Source: Enterobacter_D sp963521185 (GTDB lineage Bacteria; Pseudomonadota; Gammaproteobacteria; Enterobacterales; Enterobacteriaceae). From it: a stretch of DNA of 64,000 bases. The notes under the pieces were generated by a model, which had not been told where the DNA came from, made no database searches, and saw only the letters and a program-made list of their open reading frames with translations. The stretch lies in NCBI GenBank assembly GCA_963521185.1, contig CAUQTV010000002.1:577790-641789 (forward strand). Reading direction: 5' to 3'. The translations under genes were made by a program, and so were the position numbers. Positions 51,206-60,960 of the stretch are shown here, piece after piece (position 1 is the first letter of the stretch; every line of letters starts with the position of its first letter).

Positions 51206-51994
51206 ATGCAGGCCGAAATTCTTCTCACCCTCAAACTTCAGCAGCGACTGTTTGCCGATCCACGACGCATCACCCTGCTTAAACAAATAGAGCAAACCGG
51301 CTCCATTAGCCAGGGGGCGAAGAATGCCGGTATCAGCTACAAAAGCGCCTGGGATGCCATCAACGAGATGAATCAGTTGAGCGAGCAAACGCTGGTCGAC
51401 CGGGCCACCGGCGGCAAGGGCGGCGGCGGTGCGGTGCTCACCCGCTACGGTCAGCGCCTGATCCAACTCTACGACCTGCTGGCGCAGATCCAGCAAAAAG
51501 CCTTCGATGTATTAAGCGATGACGACGCGCTGCCCTTGAACAGCCTGCTGGCCGCCATCTCGCGCTTTTCACTGCAAACCAGCGCGCGCAATCAGTGGTT
51601 CGGCACGGTGACCGGGCGCGACCACCAGCAGGTACAGCAGCATGTGGACATTCTGCTGGCGGACGGCGAAACCCGACTGAAAGTGGCGATTACCGCACAA
51701 AGCGGCGAGCGTCTGGGGCTGGATGAAGGCAAAGAAGTGCTGGTTCTGCTTAAAGCGCCGTGGATAAAAGTGACGCAGGATCCGGCGATTGCGGCACACG
51801 CCGATAACCAGTTGACGGCGAAAATCAGCCATATCGAGCGCGGCGAAACCCAGTGCGAAGTGCTGATGACGCTGGCAGACGGGCAAACCCTCTGCGCCAC
51901 ACTACCCGTCAACGACGCAAACGATCTCCGCGAGGGCAGCAACGTCATCGCCTGTTTTGACGCCGACCGACTCATTATTGCCACCTTGTGTTGA
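51206..51994 (+). CDS. modE: molybdate-responsive regulator ModE
   Basis: A 262-residue regulator: winged helix-turn-helix (residues 1-~120, ISQGAKNAGISYKSAWDAINEM) and two Mop-type molybdate-binding domains (about 125-260; QHVDILLADGETRLKVAITAQSG). ModE-molybdate represses modABC and activates moaA; both target boxes are in this window. The start at 51206 (MQAEILLTLKLQQRL) follows AAAGGACAGGTT and gives the E. coli length. Confidence 0.96.
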   Translation: MQAEILLTLKLQQRLFADPRRITLLKQIEQTGSISQGAKNAGISYKSAWDAINEMNQLSEQTLVDRATGGKGGGGAVLTRYGQRLIQLYDLLAQIQQKAFDVLSDDDALPLNSLLAAISRFSLQTSARNQWFGTVTGRDHQQVQQHVDILLADGETRLKVAITAQSGERLGLDEGKEVLVLLKAPWIKVTQDPAIAAHADNQLTAKISHIERGETQCEVLMTLADGQTLCATLPVNDANDLREGSNVIACFDADRLIIATLC

Positions 51995-52075
51995 GTTCAG
52001 CGCGCAAGGCATATTGACAATCGGCCTGCCAGCACGTATCCCTGTCTGTAACTGCTGCAAAAAATGGGATACATC

Positions 52076-53548
52076 ATGTCAGTATTGCATATTTCGCAAG
52101 GCACATTTCACCTTAGCGATACACGCACCTTAAAAATTGCCGATTTAACACTCCGTGCAGGCGAAAGCTGGGCTTTTGTTGGCACCAATGGCAGCGGAAA
52201 ATCCGCGCTGGCCCGCGCGCTGGCCGGGGAGTTAACGCTGGATAAAGGCCAGCGCGAATGCGGTTTTACCCGCGTCACGCGGCTGTCGTTTGAGCAGTTG
52301 CAAAAGCTGGTCAGCGACGAATGGCAGCGCAACAACACCGATATGCTCAGCCCGGATGAAGACGACACCGGGCGCACCACCGCTGAAATCATTCAGGATG
52401 AGGTGAAAGATCCCGCGCGCTGCGCTGAACTGGCGGCTGAGTTTGGCATCACCGCCCTGCTTTCGCGCCGCTTTAAATACCTCTCCACCGGTGAAACCCG
52501 CAAAACGCTGCTGTGCCAGGCGCTGATGTCCGATCCGGAACTGCTGATCCTCGACGAGCCTTTTGACGGCCTGGACGTCGCCTCGCGTGCGCAGCTCGCC
52601 GAACGCTTAGCCCGCCTGCAAGCGCAGGGCATCACCCTTGCGCTGGTGCTCAACCGCTTTGATGAGATCCCGGATTTTGTGCAACACGTTGGCGTGCTGG
52701 TGGACTGCGTACTGACGGAAACCGGTGAGAAGGCGGCGCTGTTACAGCAGGCGCTTATTGCCCAGCTTGCCCACAGCGAGCGCTTGCAGGGCGTGTCGCT
52801 GCCCGAGCCGGACGCGCCATCGGCCCGCCACGCACTGGCCGCTGACGCCCCGCGAATCGTGCTTAACGACGGGGTCGTCTCTTACAACGACCGCCCGATC
52901 ATTAATCACCTTAGCTGGACGGTAAACCCTGGCGAGCACTGGCAGATCGTCGGCCCGAACGGTGCCGGAAAATCCACGCTGTTAAACCTGATTACCGGCG
53001 ATCATCCGCAGGGGTACAGCAACGATCTGACGCTGTTTGGCGTGCGGCGCGGCAGTGGGGAAACCATCTGGGATATCAAAAAGCACATCGGCTACGTCAG
53101 CAGCAGTTTGCATCTGGATTACCGCGTCAGCACCAACGTGCGCAATGTGATTTTATCCGGTTATTTTGACTCGATTGGCATTTACCAGGCGGTGTCAGAC
53201 AAACAGCATAAGCTGGCGCAGGCGTGGCTGGATATTTTAGGTTTCGATACCCGCACCGCCGACGCTCCCTTTCACAGCCTCTCCTGGGGCCAGCAGCGGC
53301 TGGCGCTGATCGTGCGCGCGCTGGTGAAGCACCCCACTTTGCTGATCCTCGACGAGCCGTTGCAGGGGCTGGATCCGCTCAACCGCCAGCTGGTGCGTCG
53401 CTTTGTTGACGTGCTGATTAGCGAAGGGCAAACGCAGTTGCTGTTTGTTTCACACCACCGGGAAGACGCCCCCGCCTGCATCACCCACAGCCTTGAATTT
53501 GTGCCGGACGGCGATGGCTACACTTACCGGTTGACGCGCAACGCGTAA
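52076..53548 (+). CDS. modF: ModF, dual ABC ATPase
   Basis: A 490-residue protein with two ABC ATPase domains (Walker A GTNGSGKSA and GPNGAGKST; Walker B LLILDEPFDG and LLILDEPLQG; signatures YLSTGETRK and SLSWGQQR). It has no membrane part; its role in molybdenum metabolism is not settled. The start at 52076 (MSVLHISQGTFHL) gives the E. coli length of 490. 81 bp after modE, likely the same transcript. Confidence 0.94.
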   Translation: MSVLHISQGTFHLSDTRTLKIADLTLRAGESWAFVGTNGSGKSALARALAGELTLDKGQRECGFTRVTRLSFEQLQKLVSDEWQRNNTDMLSPDEDDTGRTTAEIIQDEVKDPARCAELAAEFGITALLSRRFKYLSTGETRKTLLCQALMSDPELLILDEPFDGLDVASRAQLAERLARLQAQGITLALVLNRFDEIPDFVQHVGVLVDCVLTETGEKAALLQQALIAQLAHSERLQGVSLPEPDAPSARHALAADAPRIVLNDGVVSYNDRPIINHLSWTVNPGEHWQIVGPNGAGKSTLLNLITGDHPQGYSNDLTLFGVRRGSGETIWDIKKHIGYVSSSLHLDYRVSTNVRNVILSGYFDSIGIYQAVSDKQHKLAQAWLDILGFDTRTADAPFHSLSWGQQRLALIVRALVKHPTLLILDEPLQGLDPLNRQLVRRFVDVLISEGQTQLLFVSHHREDAPACITHSLEFVPDGDGYTYRLTRNA

Positions 53549-53668
53549 CCGCTGCGGCGGGTGCACCCGCGCCCGCGCATCCGGCACTTTCAGACAAAGT
53601 ACAGCATCTGGGGCTATCTTATTGATTTACAATGCCCGTTAAGATCCTGACGCGGCGGAAAAAAATCA

Positions 53669-53709
53669 GTGTAAACGATTCCACTATTTTCGTTCATGTC
53701 ACACTTTTG
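53669..53709 (+). promoter_or_regulatory. gal external operator and CRP site
   Basis: GTGTAAACGATTCCAC at 53669-53684 is the GalR/GalS external operator, with the E. coli core intact. ATGTCACACTTTT at 53695-53707 matches the E. coli CRP-binding segment. The -10 like TATGCT at 53720-53725 follows at the expected distance. Confidence 0.92.
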
Positions 53710-53762
53710 GCAACTCTGGTATGCTATGTTTATTACATAACATACGCTTAATGGAGTGTCAT

Positions 53763-54779
53763 ATGCGAGTTCTGGTCACTGGTGGTAGCGGTTACATTGG
53801 CAGTCATACCTGTGTGCAACTGCTGCAAAACGGTCACGACGTCATCATTCTCGATAACCTCTGCAACAGCAAACGCAGCGTCCTGCCAGTGATTGAGCGG
53901 CTGGCGGGTAAATCCGCCACGTTCATTGAAGGGGATATCCGCAACGAAGCGCTGATGACGGAAATTTTGCACGATCACCGCGTTGACACGGTGATCCACT
54001 TTGCCGGTCTGAAAGCCGTGGGCGAATCCGTCGCCAAACCCCTCGAATATTATGACAACAACGTCAACGGCACCCTGCGCCTGATTGCCGCCATGCGCGC
54101 GGCAAACGTTAAAAACTTCATCTTCAGCTCGTCGGCGACCGTGTACGGTGACCAGCCCAAAATCCCTTACGCCGAAAGCTTCCCGACCGGCACGCCGCAG
54201 AGCCCTTACGGCAAAAGCAAACTGATGGTTGAGCAAATCCTTACCGACCTGCAAAAAGCGCAGCCGGAGTGGAGCATTGCGCTGCTGCGCTATTTCAACC
54301 CGGTCGGCGCACATCCGTCGGGGGACATGGGCGAAGATCCGCAGGGCATACCGAATAACCTGATGCCGTACATCGCGCAGGTGGCGGTTGGCCGTCGCGA
54401 GTCGCTGGCGATTTTTGGTAACGATTACCCCACCGAAGACGGCACCGGCGTGCGCGATTATATTCACGTCATGGACCTGGCGGACGGTCACGTCGCCGCC
54501 ATGCAGCAGCTGGCCGGGAAAGCGGGCGTGCACATTTACAACCTCGGTGCGGGCGTCGGTCATAGCGTGCTCGACGTGGTCAACGCCTTCAGTAAAGCCT
54601 GCGGTAAACCGGTTAACTACCACTTCGCACCGCGTCGCGAGGGCGATCTTCCGGCCTACTGGGCTGACGCCAGCCGCGCCGATAATGACCTGAACTGGCG
54701 CGTCACCCGCACGCTGGAAGAGATGGCAGAAGATACCTGGCGCTGGCAGTCCCGCCACCCGCAGGGTTATGCAGATTAA
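53763..54779 (+). CDS. galE: UDP-glucose 4-epimerase GalE
   Basis: A 338-residue SDR enzyme interconverting UDP-galactose and UDP-glucose. NAD loop GGSGYIGSHTC, catalytic Tyr in the YGKSK motif (SPYGKSKLMVE), Ser in FSSSATVYG. Same length as E. coli. Start at 53763 with ATGGAGTGTCAT ahead. First gene of galETKM; the internal gal operator lies inside codons 7-12. Confidence 0.98.
   Translation: MRVLVTGGSGYIGSHTCVQLLQNGHDVIILDNLCNSKRSVLPVIERLAGKSATFIEGDIRNEALMTEILHDHRVDTVIHFAGLKAVGESVAKPLEYYDNNVNGTLRLIAAMRAANVKNFIFSSSATVYGDQPKIPYAESFPTGTPQSPYGKSKLMVEQILTDLQKAQPEWSIALLRYFNPVGAHPSGDMGEDPQGIPNNLMPYIAQVAVGRRESLAIFGNDYPTEDGTGVRDYIHVMDLADGHVAAMQQLAGKAGVHIYNLGAGVGHSVLDVVNAFSKACGKPVNYHFAPRREGDLPAYWADASRADNDLNWRVTRTLEEMAEDTWRWQSRHPQGYAD
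53782..53797 (+). promoter_or_regulatory. gal internal operator within galE
   Basis: GTGGTAGCGGTTACAT is identical to the E. coli internal GalR operator. With the external site 113 bp upstream it can form the HU-assisted repression loop. Confidence 0.92.
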
Positions 54780-54788
54780 GGATTTGTG

Positions 54789-55835
54789 ATGACGCAATTT
54801 AACCCGGTCGATCACCCGCATCGCCGTTATAACCCGCTGACCGGACAGTGGATCCTCGTATCGCCCCACCGGGCTAAACGCCCGTGGCAGGGCGCACAGG
54901 AGACGCCGTCTCAAGAAAGGCTGCCCGCGCACGATCCGGACTGCTTCCTGTGTCCGGGCAATACCCGCGTGACGGGCGATAAGAACCCGCAGTACACCGG
55001 CACCTTTGTGTTTACCAATGATTTTGCCGCGCTGATGAGCGATACCCCTGACGCGCCGGAAAGCGACGATCCGCTGATGCGCACCCAGGGCGCGCGCGGT
55101 GAAAGCCGGGTGATCTGCTTCTCGCCGGATCACAGCAAAACGCTGCCGGAGCTGAGCGTTGATGCGCTCGAAGAAGTTGTGAAAACCTGGCAGGCGCAGA
55201 CCGCCGAACTGGGCGAAACCTATCCGTGGGTACAGGTTTTTGAAAACAAAGGCGCGGCCATGGGCTGCTCCAACCCGCATCCGCACGGGCAGGTGTGGGC
55301 CAACAGCTTCCTGCCTAATGAAGTGGAGCGTGAAGATCGGCTGCAAAAAGCTTACTTCACCGAACAGCGCTCACCGATGCTGGTGGATTATGTGCAGCGC
55401 GAGTGCGCCGACGGTAGCCGCACGGTAGTGGAAACCGAGCACTGGCTGGCGGTGGTGCCCTACTGGGCGGCGTGGCCGTTCGAAACCCTGCTGCTGCCAA
55501 AAACCCATGTGCTGCGCATCACCGATTTGACCGAGGCGCAGCGCAGCGATTTAGCCCTGTGTCTGAAAAAATTAACCAGCCGTTACGACAACCTGTTCCA
55601 GTGCTCGTTCCCCTACTCCATGGGCTGGCACGGCGCACCCTTTAACGGCGAAGAGAATTCACACTGGCAGCTGCATGCCCATTTCTATCCGCCGCTTCTG
55701 CGCTCCGCCACGGTGCGCAAATTCATGGTCGGCTATGAAATGCTGGCAGAAACGCAGCGCGATTTGACCGCCGAGCAAGCCGCAGAACGTCTGCGCGCGG
55801 TCAGTGATATCCATTTTCGCGAATCCGGAGTCTAA
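54789..55835 (+). CDS. galT: galactose-1-phosphate uridylyltransferase GalT
   Basis: A 348-residue HIT-superfamily enzyme. The nucleophile is the second His of NPHPHGQVW; zinc ligands are in CFLCPGN and further His residues. ATG at 54789 gives the E. coli length; a GTG at 54786 is a possible but less likely start. 9 bp after galE, 2 bp before galK. Confidence 0.97.
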   Translation: MTQFNPVDHPHRRYNPLTGQWILVSPHRAKRPWQGAQETPSQERLPAHDPDCFLCPGNTRVTGDKNPQYTGTFVFTNDFAALMSDTPDAPESDDPLMRTQGARGESRVICFSPDHSKTLPELSVDALEEVVKTWQAQTAELGETYPWVQVFENKGAAMGCSNPHPHGQVWANSFLPNEVEREDRLQKAYFTEQRSPMLVDYVQRECADGSRTVVETEHWLAVVPYWAAWPFETLLLPKTHVLRITDLTEAQRSDLALCLKKLTSRYDNLFQCSFPYSMGWHGAPFNGEENSHWQLHAHFYPPLLRSATVRKFMVGYEMLAETQRDLTAEQAAERLRAVSDIHFRESGV

Positions 55836-55837
55836 TA

Positions 55838-56986
55838 ATGAGTCTGAAAGAGAACACCCAAACCCTGTTTGCTGAAAAATTCGGCTACCCCGCGACCCAC
55901 ACCATTCAGGCACCGGGCCGCGTGAACCTGATTGGTGAACATACAGATTATAACGACGGCTTTGTGCTGCCCTGCGCTATTGATTACCAGACGGTGATCG
56001 CCTGCGCGCCGCGCCCTGACCGTACCGTGCGCGTTATTGCCGCCGATTATGACAATCAAATCGACGAGTTTTCCCTTGATGCGCCCATCGTCTCCCACGA
56101 CACCCAGCAGTGGTCTAACTATGTGCGCGGCGTGGTAAAACACCTGCAACAGCGCGACAACAGCTTCGGCGGTGCCGATCTGGTGATCAGCGGTAACGTG
56201 CCGCAGGGCGCGGGGCTTAGCTCATCCGCCTCGCTCGAAGTGGCCGTGGGTACCGTGTTCCAACAGCTTTATCATCTGCCGCTGGACGGCGCACAAATCG
56301 CCGTTAACGGCCAGGAAGCGGAAAACCAGTTCGTCGGCTGCAACTGCGGCATTATGGACCAGCTGATCTCCGCGCTGGGTAAAGAAGGCCATGCCCTGCT
56401 GCTGGACTGCCGCACGCTCGGCACCAAAGCCGTATCCATGCCGGAGGGCGTGGCGGTGATCATCATCAACAGTAACTTCAAACGCACGCTGGTCGGCAGC
56501 GAATACAACACCCGCCGCGAGCAGTGCGAAACCGGGGCGCGTTTCTTCCAGCAGCCTGCGCTGCGCGATGTCTCTCTGGACCAGTTTAACGCCGTGGCCC
56601 ACGAACTGGATCCGGTGGTGGTGAAACGCGTGCGTCATGTGCTGACCGAAAATGCCCGTACCGTGGAAGCCGCCAGCGCGCTGGAAAAAGGCGACCTGAA
56701 ACGCATGGGCGAACTGATGGCGGAGTCGCATGCGTCAATGCGCGACGACTTTGAAATCACCGTCCCGCAGATCGACACGCTGGTAGAGATTGTGAAAGCG
56801 ACCATTGGCGATAAAGGCGGTGTGCGCATGACCGGCGGTGGCTTTGGCGGCTGCATCGTGGCGCTGGTGCCAGAATCACTGGTGCCAGAGGTCCAGCAGG
56901 CGGTTGAAGCGCAGTATGAAGCGAAGACCGGCATCAAAGAAACCTTCTACGTTTGTAAAGCATCACAGGGGGCCGGACAGTGCTAA
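55838..56986 (+). CDS. galK: galactokinase GalK
   Basis: A 382-residue GHMP kinase. Sugar motif GRVNLIGEHTDYNDG, ATP motif PQGAGLSSSASLEVAVG, and C-terminal GGVRMTGGGFGGCIVAL. Same length as E. coli GalK. It overlaps galM by 7 bp. Confidence 0.98.
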   Translation: MSLKENTQTLFAEKFGYPATHTIQAPGRVNLIGEHTDYNDGFVLPCAIDYQTVIACAPRPDRTVRVIAADYDNQIDEFSLDAPIVSHDTQQWSNYVRGVVKHLQQRDNSFGGADLVISGNVPQGAGLSSSASLEVAVGTVFQQLYHLPLDGAQIAVNGQEAENQFVGCNCGIMDQLISALGKEGHALLLDCRTLGTKAVSMPEGVAVIIINSNFKRTLVGSEYNTRREQCETGARFFQQPALRDVSLDQFNAVAHELDPVVVKRVRHVLTENARTVEAASALEKGDLKRMGELMAESHASMRDDFEITVPQIDTLVEIVKATIGDKGGVRMTGGGFGGCIVALVPESLVPEVQQAVEAQYEAKTGIKETFYVCKASQGAGQC

Positions 56987-58020
56987 ACGAAACCCCTGCG
57001 CTGGCCCCGGACGGGCTGGCTTATCGTCTGATTACCCTGCGCAACGGCGCGGGAATGGTAGTGACGCTGATGGACTGGGGCGCAACGCTGCTCTCTGCGC
57101 GCGTGCCGCTGCCCGATGGCAGCGTCCGTGAAACCCTGCTCGGGTGCAGAACGCCGCAGACCTACCCGCAGCAAAATGCTTATCTTGGCGCGTCCATTGG
57201 CCGCTACGCCAACCGCATTCGCCAGAGCCGCTTTACCCTCGACGGTCAGACGTATTCGCTGCTGCCGAGCCAGGGCGAAAACCAGCTTCACGGCGGGCCG
57301 GAAGGTTTTGATAAACGTCGCTGGCGCATTGCGCGTCAAAACGACAGCGAAGTGCTGTTTAATCTCGATTCGCCGGATGGCGATCAGGGCTTTCCGGGTA
57401 ACGTCAGCGCCAGCGCCCTTTTCCGCCTGACGGACGATAACCGTATCAGCATTGAATATCGCGCCACCACCGACAAACCCTGTCCGGTGAACCTGACCAA
57501 CCACGCCTATTTTAATCTCGATGGCGCGCAGTCAGACGTGCGCCAGCATACGCTGCAACTGTTTGCCGATGCGTATCTGCCCGTAGACGAGGCGGGTACT
57601 CCACTGGCAGGGTTAAAAGAGGTCAGTCAGACCAGCTTTGATTTCCGCACGGCAAAAACGCTGGCGCAGGATTTCTTAAGCGATGACGATCAGAAGAAAG
57701 TGAATGGCTACGATCACGCGTTCCTGCTCCAGACGCAGGGCGATTTAAGCCAACCCGCCGCACACCTGTGGGCCAGCGACAAAAAGCTGAAAATGACGGT
57801 TTACACGACCGCCCCGGCGCTCCAGTTTTACTCGGGTAATTTCCTCGAAGGCACGCCCTCACGCGAGTTACAGCCCTACGCCGCCTGGCAGGGTCTGGCG
57901 CTGGAAAGCGAGTTTTTACCCGACAGCCCGAACCACCCGGAGTGGCCGCAGCCGGACGCTATTCTTCGCCCCGGCGACGAGTACGTTAGCGTGACCGAGT
58001 ATCAGTTTATTCCCGAATAA
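56980..58020 (+). CDS. galM: aldose 1-epimerase (mutarotase) GalM
   Basis: A 346-residue beta-sandwich epimerase that converts beta- to alpha-galactose. Catalytic residues sit in NLTNHAYFNLDG (His) and ALESEFLPDSPNHPEWP (Glu). Last gene of galETKM; strong terminator at 58026-58052. Confidence 0.97.
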   Translation: MLNETPALAPDGLAYRLITLRNGAGMVVTLMDWGATLLSARVPLPDGSVRETLLGCRTPQTYPQQNAYLGASIGRYANRIRQSRFTLDGQTYSLLPSQGENQLHGGPEGFDKRRWRIARQNDSEVLFNLDSPDGDQGFPGNVSASALFRLTDDNRISIEYRATTDKPCPVNLTNHAYFNLDGAQSDVRQHTLQLFADAYLPVDEAGTPLAGLKEVSQTSFDFRTAKTLAQDFLSDDDQKKVNGYDHAFLLQTQGDLSQPAAHLWASDKKLKMTVYTTAPALQFYSGNFLEGTPSRELQPYAAWQGLALESEFLPDSPNHPEWPQPDAILRPGDEYVSVTEYQFIPE

Positions 58021-58025
58021 TCATC

Positions 58026-58052
58026 AGCCCTCTCAACAGAGGGCTTTTTTTT
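58026..58052 (+). terminator. terminator of galETKM
   Basis: AGCCCTCT and AGAGGGCT form a perfect 8-bp stem with a CAAC loop, followed by a run of eight T. Confidence 0.95.
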
Positions 58053-58183
58053 GCGCATCCTGCTGAAATAAGCGCCGATTGCCGACAAAATCATAACCTC
58101 AGATTCACAAGCACCTTACACTGGGCGACTATTTTCGCTATGGTTAAGGTTAAGCGTTGCCGCTGGCCTCGTCACGGCAATAT

Positions 58184-58202
58184 AATGAGAATTGTTATCA
58201 TT
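58184..58202. promoter_or_regulatory. Fur box of gpmA
   Basis: AATGAGAATTGTTATCATT fits the 19-bp Fur consensus (GATAATGATAATCATTATC) with most positions kept. E. coli gpmA is Fur-repressed, so the site is likely conserved. Confidence 0.85.
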
Positions 58203-58229
58203 CAATCAGTTTTTTGGAGGAGTAAGAGT

Positions 58230-58982
58230 ATGGCTGTTACTAAGCTGGTGCTGGTTCGTCATGGCGAAAGCCAGTGGAACAATGAAAACCGCTTTACCGG
58301 TTGGTACGATGTTGACCTGTCCGAAAAAGGCGTTAGCGAAGCAAAAGCGGCGGGTAAACTGCTGAAAGCGGAAGGCTTCAGCTTTGACTTTGCTTACACT
58401 TCCGTGCTGAAACGCGCCATTCACACCCTGTGGAACGTGCTTGACGAACTCGACCAGGCCTGGCTGCCGGTGGAGAAATCCTGGAAACTGAACGAACGCC
58501 ACTACGGTGCGTTGCAGGGCCTGAACAAAGCCGAAACCGCTGAAAAATACGGTGACGAGCAGGTTAAACAGTGGCGTCGTGGTTTCGCGGTAACCCCGCC
58601 GGAGCTGACGAAAGATGACGAGCGTTTCCCGGGCCACGATCCGCGCTACGCAAAACTGACCGACAAAGAACTGCCGACCACGGAAAGCCTGGCGCTGACT
58701 ATCGATCGCGTGATCCCGTTCTGGAACGAATCCATTCTGCCACGCATGAAGTCCGGCGAGCGTGTCATCGTTGCTGCGCACGGTAACTCCCTGCGCGCGC
58801 TGGTGAAATTCCTCGACAACCTGAGCGAAGACGAAATTCTCGAACTGAACATTCCGACCGGCGTACCGCTGGTGTATGAGTTCGACGAGAACTTCAAACC
58901 GCTGAAACGCTACTACCTGGGTAACGCTGACGAAATCGCTGCAAAAGCGGCTGCCGTCGCCAACCAGGGTAAAGCCAAGTAA
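58230..58982 (+). CDS. gpmA: 2,3-bisphosphoglycerate-dependent phosphoglycerate mutase GpmA
   Basis: A 250-residue glycolytic mutase. The phosphohistidine lies in LVLVRHGESQWN (His11), the second histidine in VIVAAHGNSLRAL. Same length as E. coli. GGAGGAGTAAGAGT precedes the ATG at 58230. Single-gene unit with a Fur box ahead and a terminator behind. Confidence 0.98.
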   Translation: MAVTKLVLVRHGESQWNNENRFTGWYDVDLSEKGVSEAKAAGKLLKAEGFSFDFAYTSVLKRAIHTLWNVLDELDQAWLPVEKSWKLNERHYGALQGLNKAETAEKYGDEQVKQWRRGFAVTPPELTKDDERFPGHDPRYAKLTDKELPTTESLALTIDRVIPFWNESILPRMKSGERVIVAAHGNSLRALVKFLDNLSEDEILELNIPTGVPLVYEFDENFKPLKRYYLGNADEIAAKAAAVANQGKAK

Positions 58983-58987
58983 TAACA

Positions 58988-59022
58988 AAGCCCGGCGCAC
59001 TCATCGTGCTTACCGGGCTTTT
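58988..59022 (+). terminator. terminator of gpmA
   Basis: AAGCCCGG and CCGGGCTT pair around a GCAC...GTGC extended stem, followed by TT. A second GC hairpin with a T run (59036-59063) lies between gpmA and the convergent aroG and may serve either. Confidence 0.8.
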
Positions 59023-59064
59023 GAAATGACGGAAAAGCCGGGCATCGCTGTCCGGTTTTTTTTA

Positions 59065-60117
59065 TCAGGCGCGACGCGCTTTCACCGCCGCCGCTAACTG
59101 GCGCAGCAGCGTATCGGTGTCGTCCCAGCCGATGCAGGCATCGGTCACGCTTTTGCCGTAGACCAGCGGTTCGCCACTCTCAAGACTCTGATTGCCTTCC
59201 ACCAGGTGACTCTCAATCATCACACCGATAATCGCCTTTTCACCGCCCGCCACCTGCTGACACACATCCGCACCCACTTCCATCTGCTTTTTAAACTGCT
59301 TGCTGGAGTTGGCGTGGCTGAAGTCGATCATCACCTGCGGAGGAAGACCGGCTTTTTCCAGACTCTGCTTCACTTGTGCGACGTGTTGCGCACTGTAGTT
59401 TGGCTCTTTGCCGCCGCGCAGAATGATATGGCAGTCGCCGTTTCCGCTGGTATTCACAATGGCGGAGTGGCCCCATTTGGTCACCGACAGGAAGCAGTGC
59501 GGTGCGCCTGCGGCATTGATAGCGTCAATGGCCACTTTCATGGTGCCATCGGTCCCGTTTTTGAACCCAACCGGGCACGAGAGGCCAGACGCCAGTTCGC
59601 GGTGCACCTGCGATTCCGTCGTGCGTGCGCCAATCGCGCCCCAGCTCATTAGATCCGCCAGATATTGCGGGGTGATCATATCAAGGAATTCACCCGCAGC
59701 CGGGAGGCCAGTGTCGTTAATGTCCAGCAGCAGCTTGCGTGCAATACGCAGACCGTCGTTGATCTGGAAGCTGTTATCCATGTGCGGATCGTTAATCAAC
59801 CCTTTCCAGCCCACGGTAGTACGCGGTTTTTCAAAATAGACGCGCATCACCACTTCCAGCTCGCCCTTCAGCTCATCACGCAGCGTCAGCAAACGTGCGG
59901 CATACTCCTTCGCAGCCTGCGGATCGTGAATAGAGCATGGGCCAATCACCACCAACAGGCGATCGTCATTGCCGTTCAGGATCGCGTGGATCGCTTTACG
60001 GGCATGGGAGACGGTGTTCGCCGCGGTTTCGGTGGACGGGAATTTTTCAAGGAGCGCAACAGGGGGTAATAACTCGTTGATTTCTTTAATGCGTAAATCG
60101 TCGTTCTGATAATTCAT
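59065..60117 (-). CDS. aroG: 3-deoxy-7-phosphoheptulonate synthase AroG
   Basis: A 350-residue phenylalanine-sensitive DAHP synthase, the first step of the shikimate pathway. Key segments are IGPCSIHDPQAA, YFEKPRTTVGWKGLIND, GARTTESQVHRELASG and DFSHANSSKQ. The start at 60117 (MNYQNDDLRIKEINELLPP) gives the E. coli length. It stands alone with a perfect TyrR box 71 bp upstream. Confidence 0.98.
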   Translation of the reverse strand: MNYQNDDLRIKEINELLPPVALLEKFPSTETAANTVSHARKAIHAILNGNDDRLLVVIGPCSIHDPQAAKEYAARLLTLRDELKGELEVVMRVYFEKPRTTVGWKGLINDPHMDNSFQINDGLRIARKLLLDINDTGLPAAGEFLDMITPQYLADLMSWGAIGARTTESQVHRELASGLSCPVGFKNGTDGTMKVAIDAINAAGAPHCFLSVTKWGHSAIVNTSGNGDCHIILRGGKEPNYSAQHVAQVKQSLEKAGLPPQVMIDFSHANSSKQFKKQMEVGADVCQQVAGGEKAIIGVMIESHLVEGNQSLESGEPLVYGKSVTDACIGWDDTDTLLRQLAAAVKARRA

Positions 60118-60436
60118 GAGTGTTCCAGCGTAGCCATACTGATATAAGTGATTGCAATACCTCCAATCTAACTTGTCACTTGAGAAGTGTAAACGCACTT
60201 TTACACTTGATACGGATAATTCCTGAAAAGCCACTAAAAAACCTCAGAAAGTAGCGAACAGCGAGTTACTGGCTAAACTTTTTAATGGTAAACACCTTGT
60301 TTTTACTTATTTACCAGATTCTATTCTGCCTTAAGAATAGCATCCGGCATATTTATCCACTGAGCGAAGATTCCGTTTCGCATCTGCACGGTTGGACGTG
60401 TTCGTCCAATGTAACGACGAGAACAGGAGCACGACG
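60118..60436. other. aroG-ybgS divergent regulatory region
   Basis: This 319-bp gap carries the aroG leader and promoter with its TyrR box on one side and the ybgS promoter on the other. No further gene, RNA or repeat was recognised. Confidence 0.6.
60188..60205. promoter_or_regulatory. TyrR box of aroG
   Basis: TGTAAA-N6-TTTACA is a perfect match to the strong TyrR box consensus. In E. coli TyrR with phenylalanine represses aroG from such a site. Confidence 0.93.
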
Positions 60437-60844
60437 ATGAAAATGAATAAATTAGCGACGCTTTTACTGACGACGACACTGACGCTGGCAAGCGGCGCCG
60501 CAATGGCCGCAGACGCCTCCTCTTCCGGTAGTAGCAACGGTTCAGCCAATGCCGCAGCTGATGCAGGCCAGGTCGCGCCTGACGCCAAAGAGAACGTGCT
60601 GCCAAATGACGTCAACAATAACAACATAAACACCGGTAACCACAATGCTGCCAGCGGCACGATGCTGCACCCGAGCGGGACCGCGACCGGGTCAAATACC
60701 AGCGCCAGCGGCGAGCATATGAGCAAAGATGACATTCATAAAAACTCCCAGTGTAAAGAAGGGAAATGCCCGGACATGAACGAGAAAGTCCAGACGGGCA
60801 GCGGCTCAAGCGTTGATACCAAAACCGACGGGACTTCACAGTAA
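60437..60844 (+). CDS. ybgS: YbgS, secreted low-complexity protein
   Basis: A 135-residue protein with a signal peptide (residues 1-25, cleavage after AMAA-type site) and a mature part rich in Asn, Ser, Gly and Ala, followed by a more ordered end with two cysteines (NSQCKEGKCPDMNEKVQTG). It matches E. coli YbgS, sometimes mislabelled homeobox protein; its function is unknown. ACAGGAGCACGACG precedes the ATG at 60437. Confidence 0.9.
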   Translation: MKMNKLATLLLTTTLTLASGAAMAADASSSGSSNGSANAAADAGQVAPDAKENVLPNDVNNNNINTGNHNAASGTMLHPSGTATGSNTSASGEHMSKDDIHKNSQCKEGKCPDMNEKVQTGSGSSVDTKTDGTSQ

Positions 60845-60863
60845 TCTGTGCAGGTCGCCTAAC

Positions 60864-60893
60864 AAGGAGAGCTTCGGCTCTCCTTATTTTTTT
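60864..60893 (+). terminator. terminator of ybgS
   Basis: AAGGAGAG and CTCTCCTT pair around a CTTCGG loop; ATTTTTTTC follows. Confidence 0.92.
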
Positions 60894-60960
60894 CAGCCGA
60901 ACCGCTTAAAATCTGCAATGATGTAAGACGCTGATAACGAAAAAAAACGGGACGCTCGTC

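Noticed and set aside
53748..55346. 532-codon open frame on the minus strand over galE-galT
   Set aside because: It is the mirror of two certain genes in GC-rich sequence, with an Arg/His/Val-rich translation of no known family.
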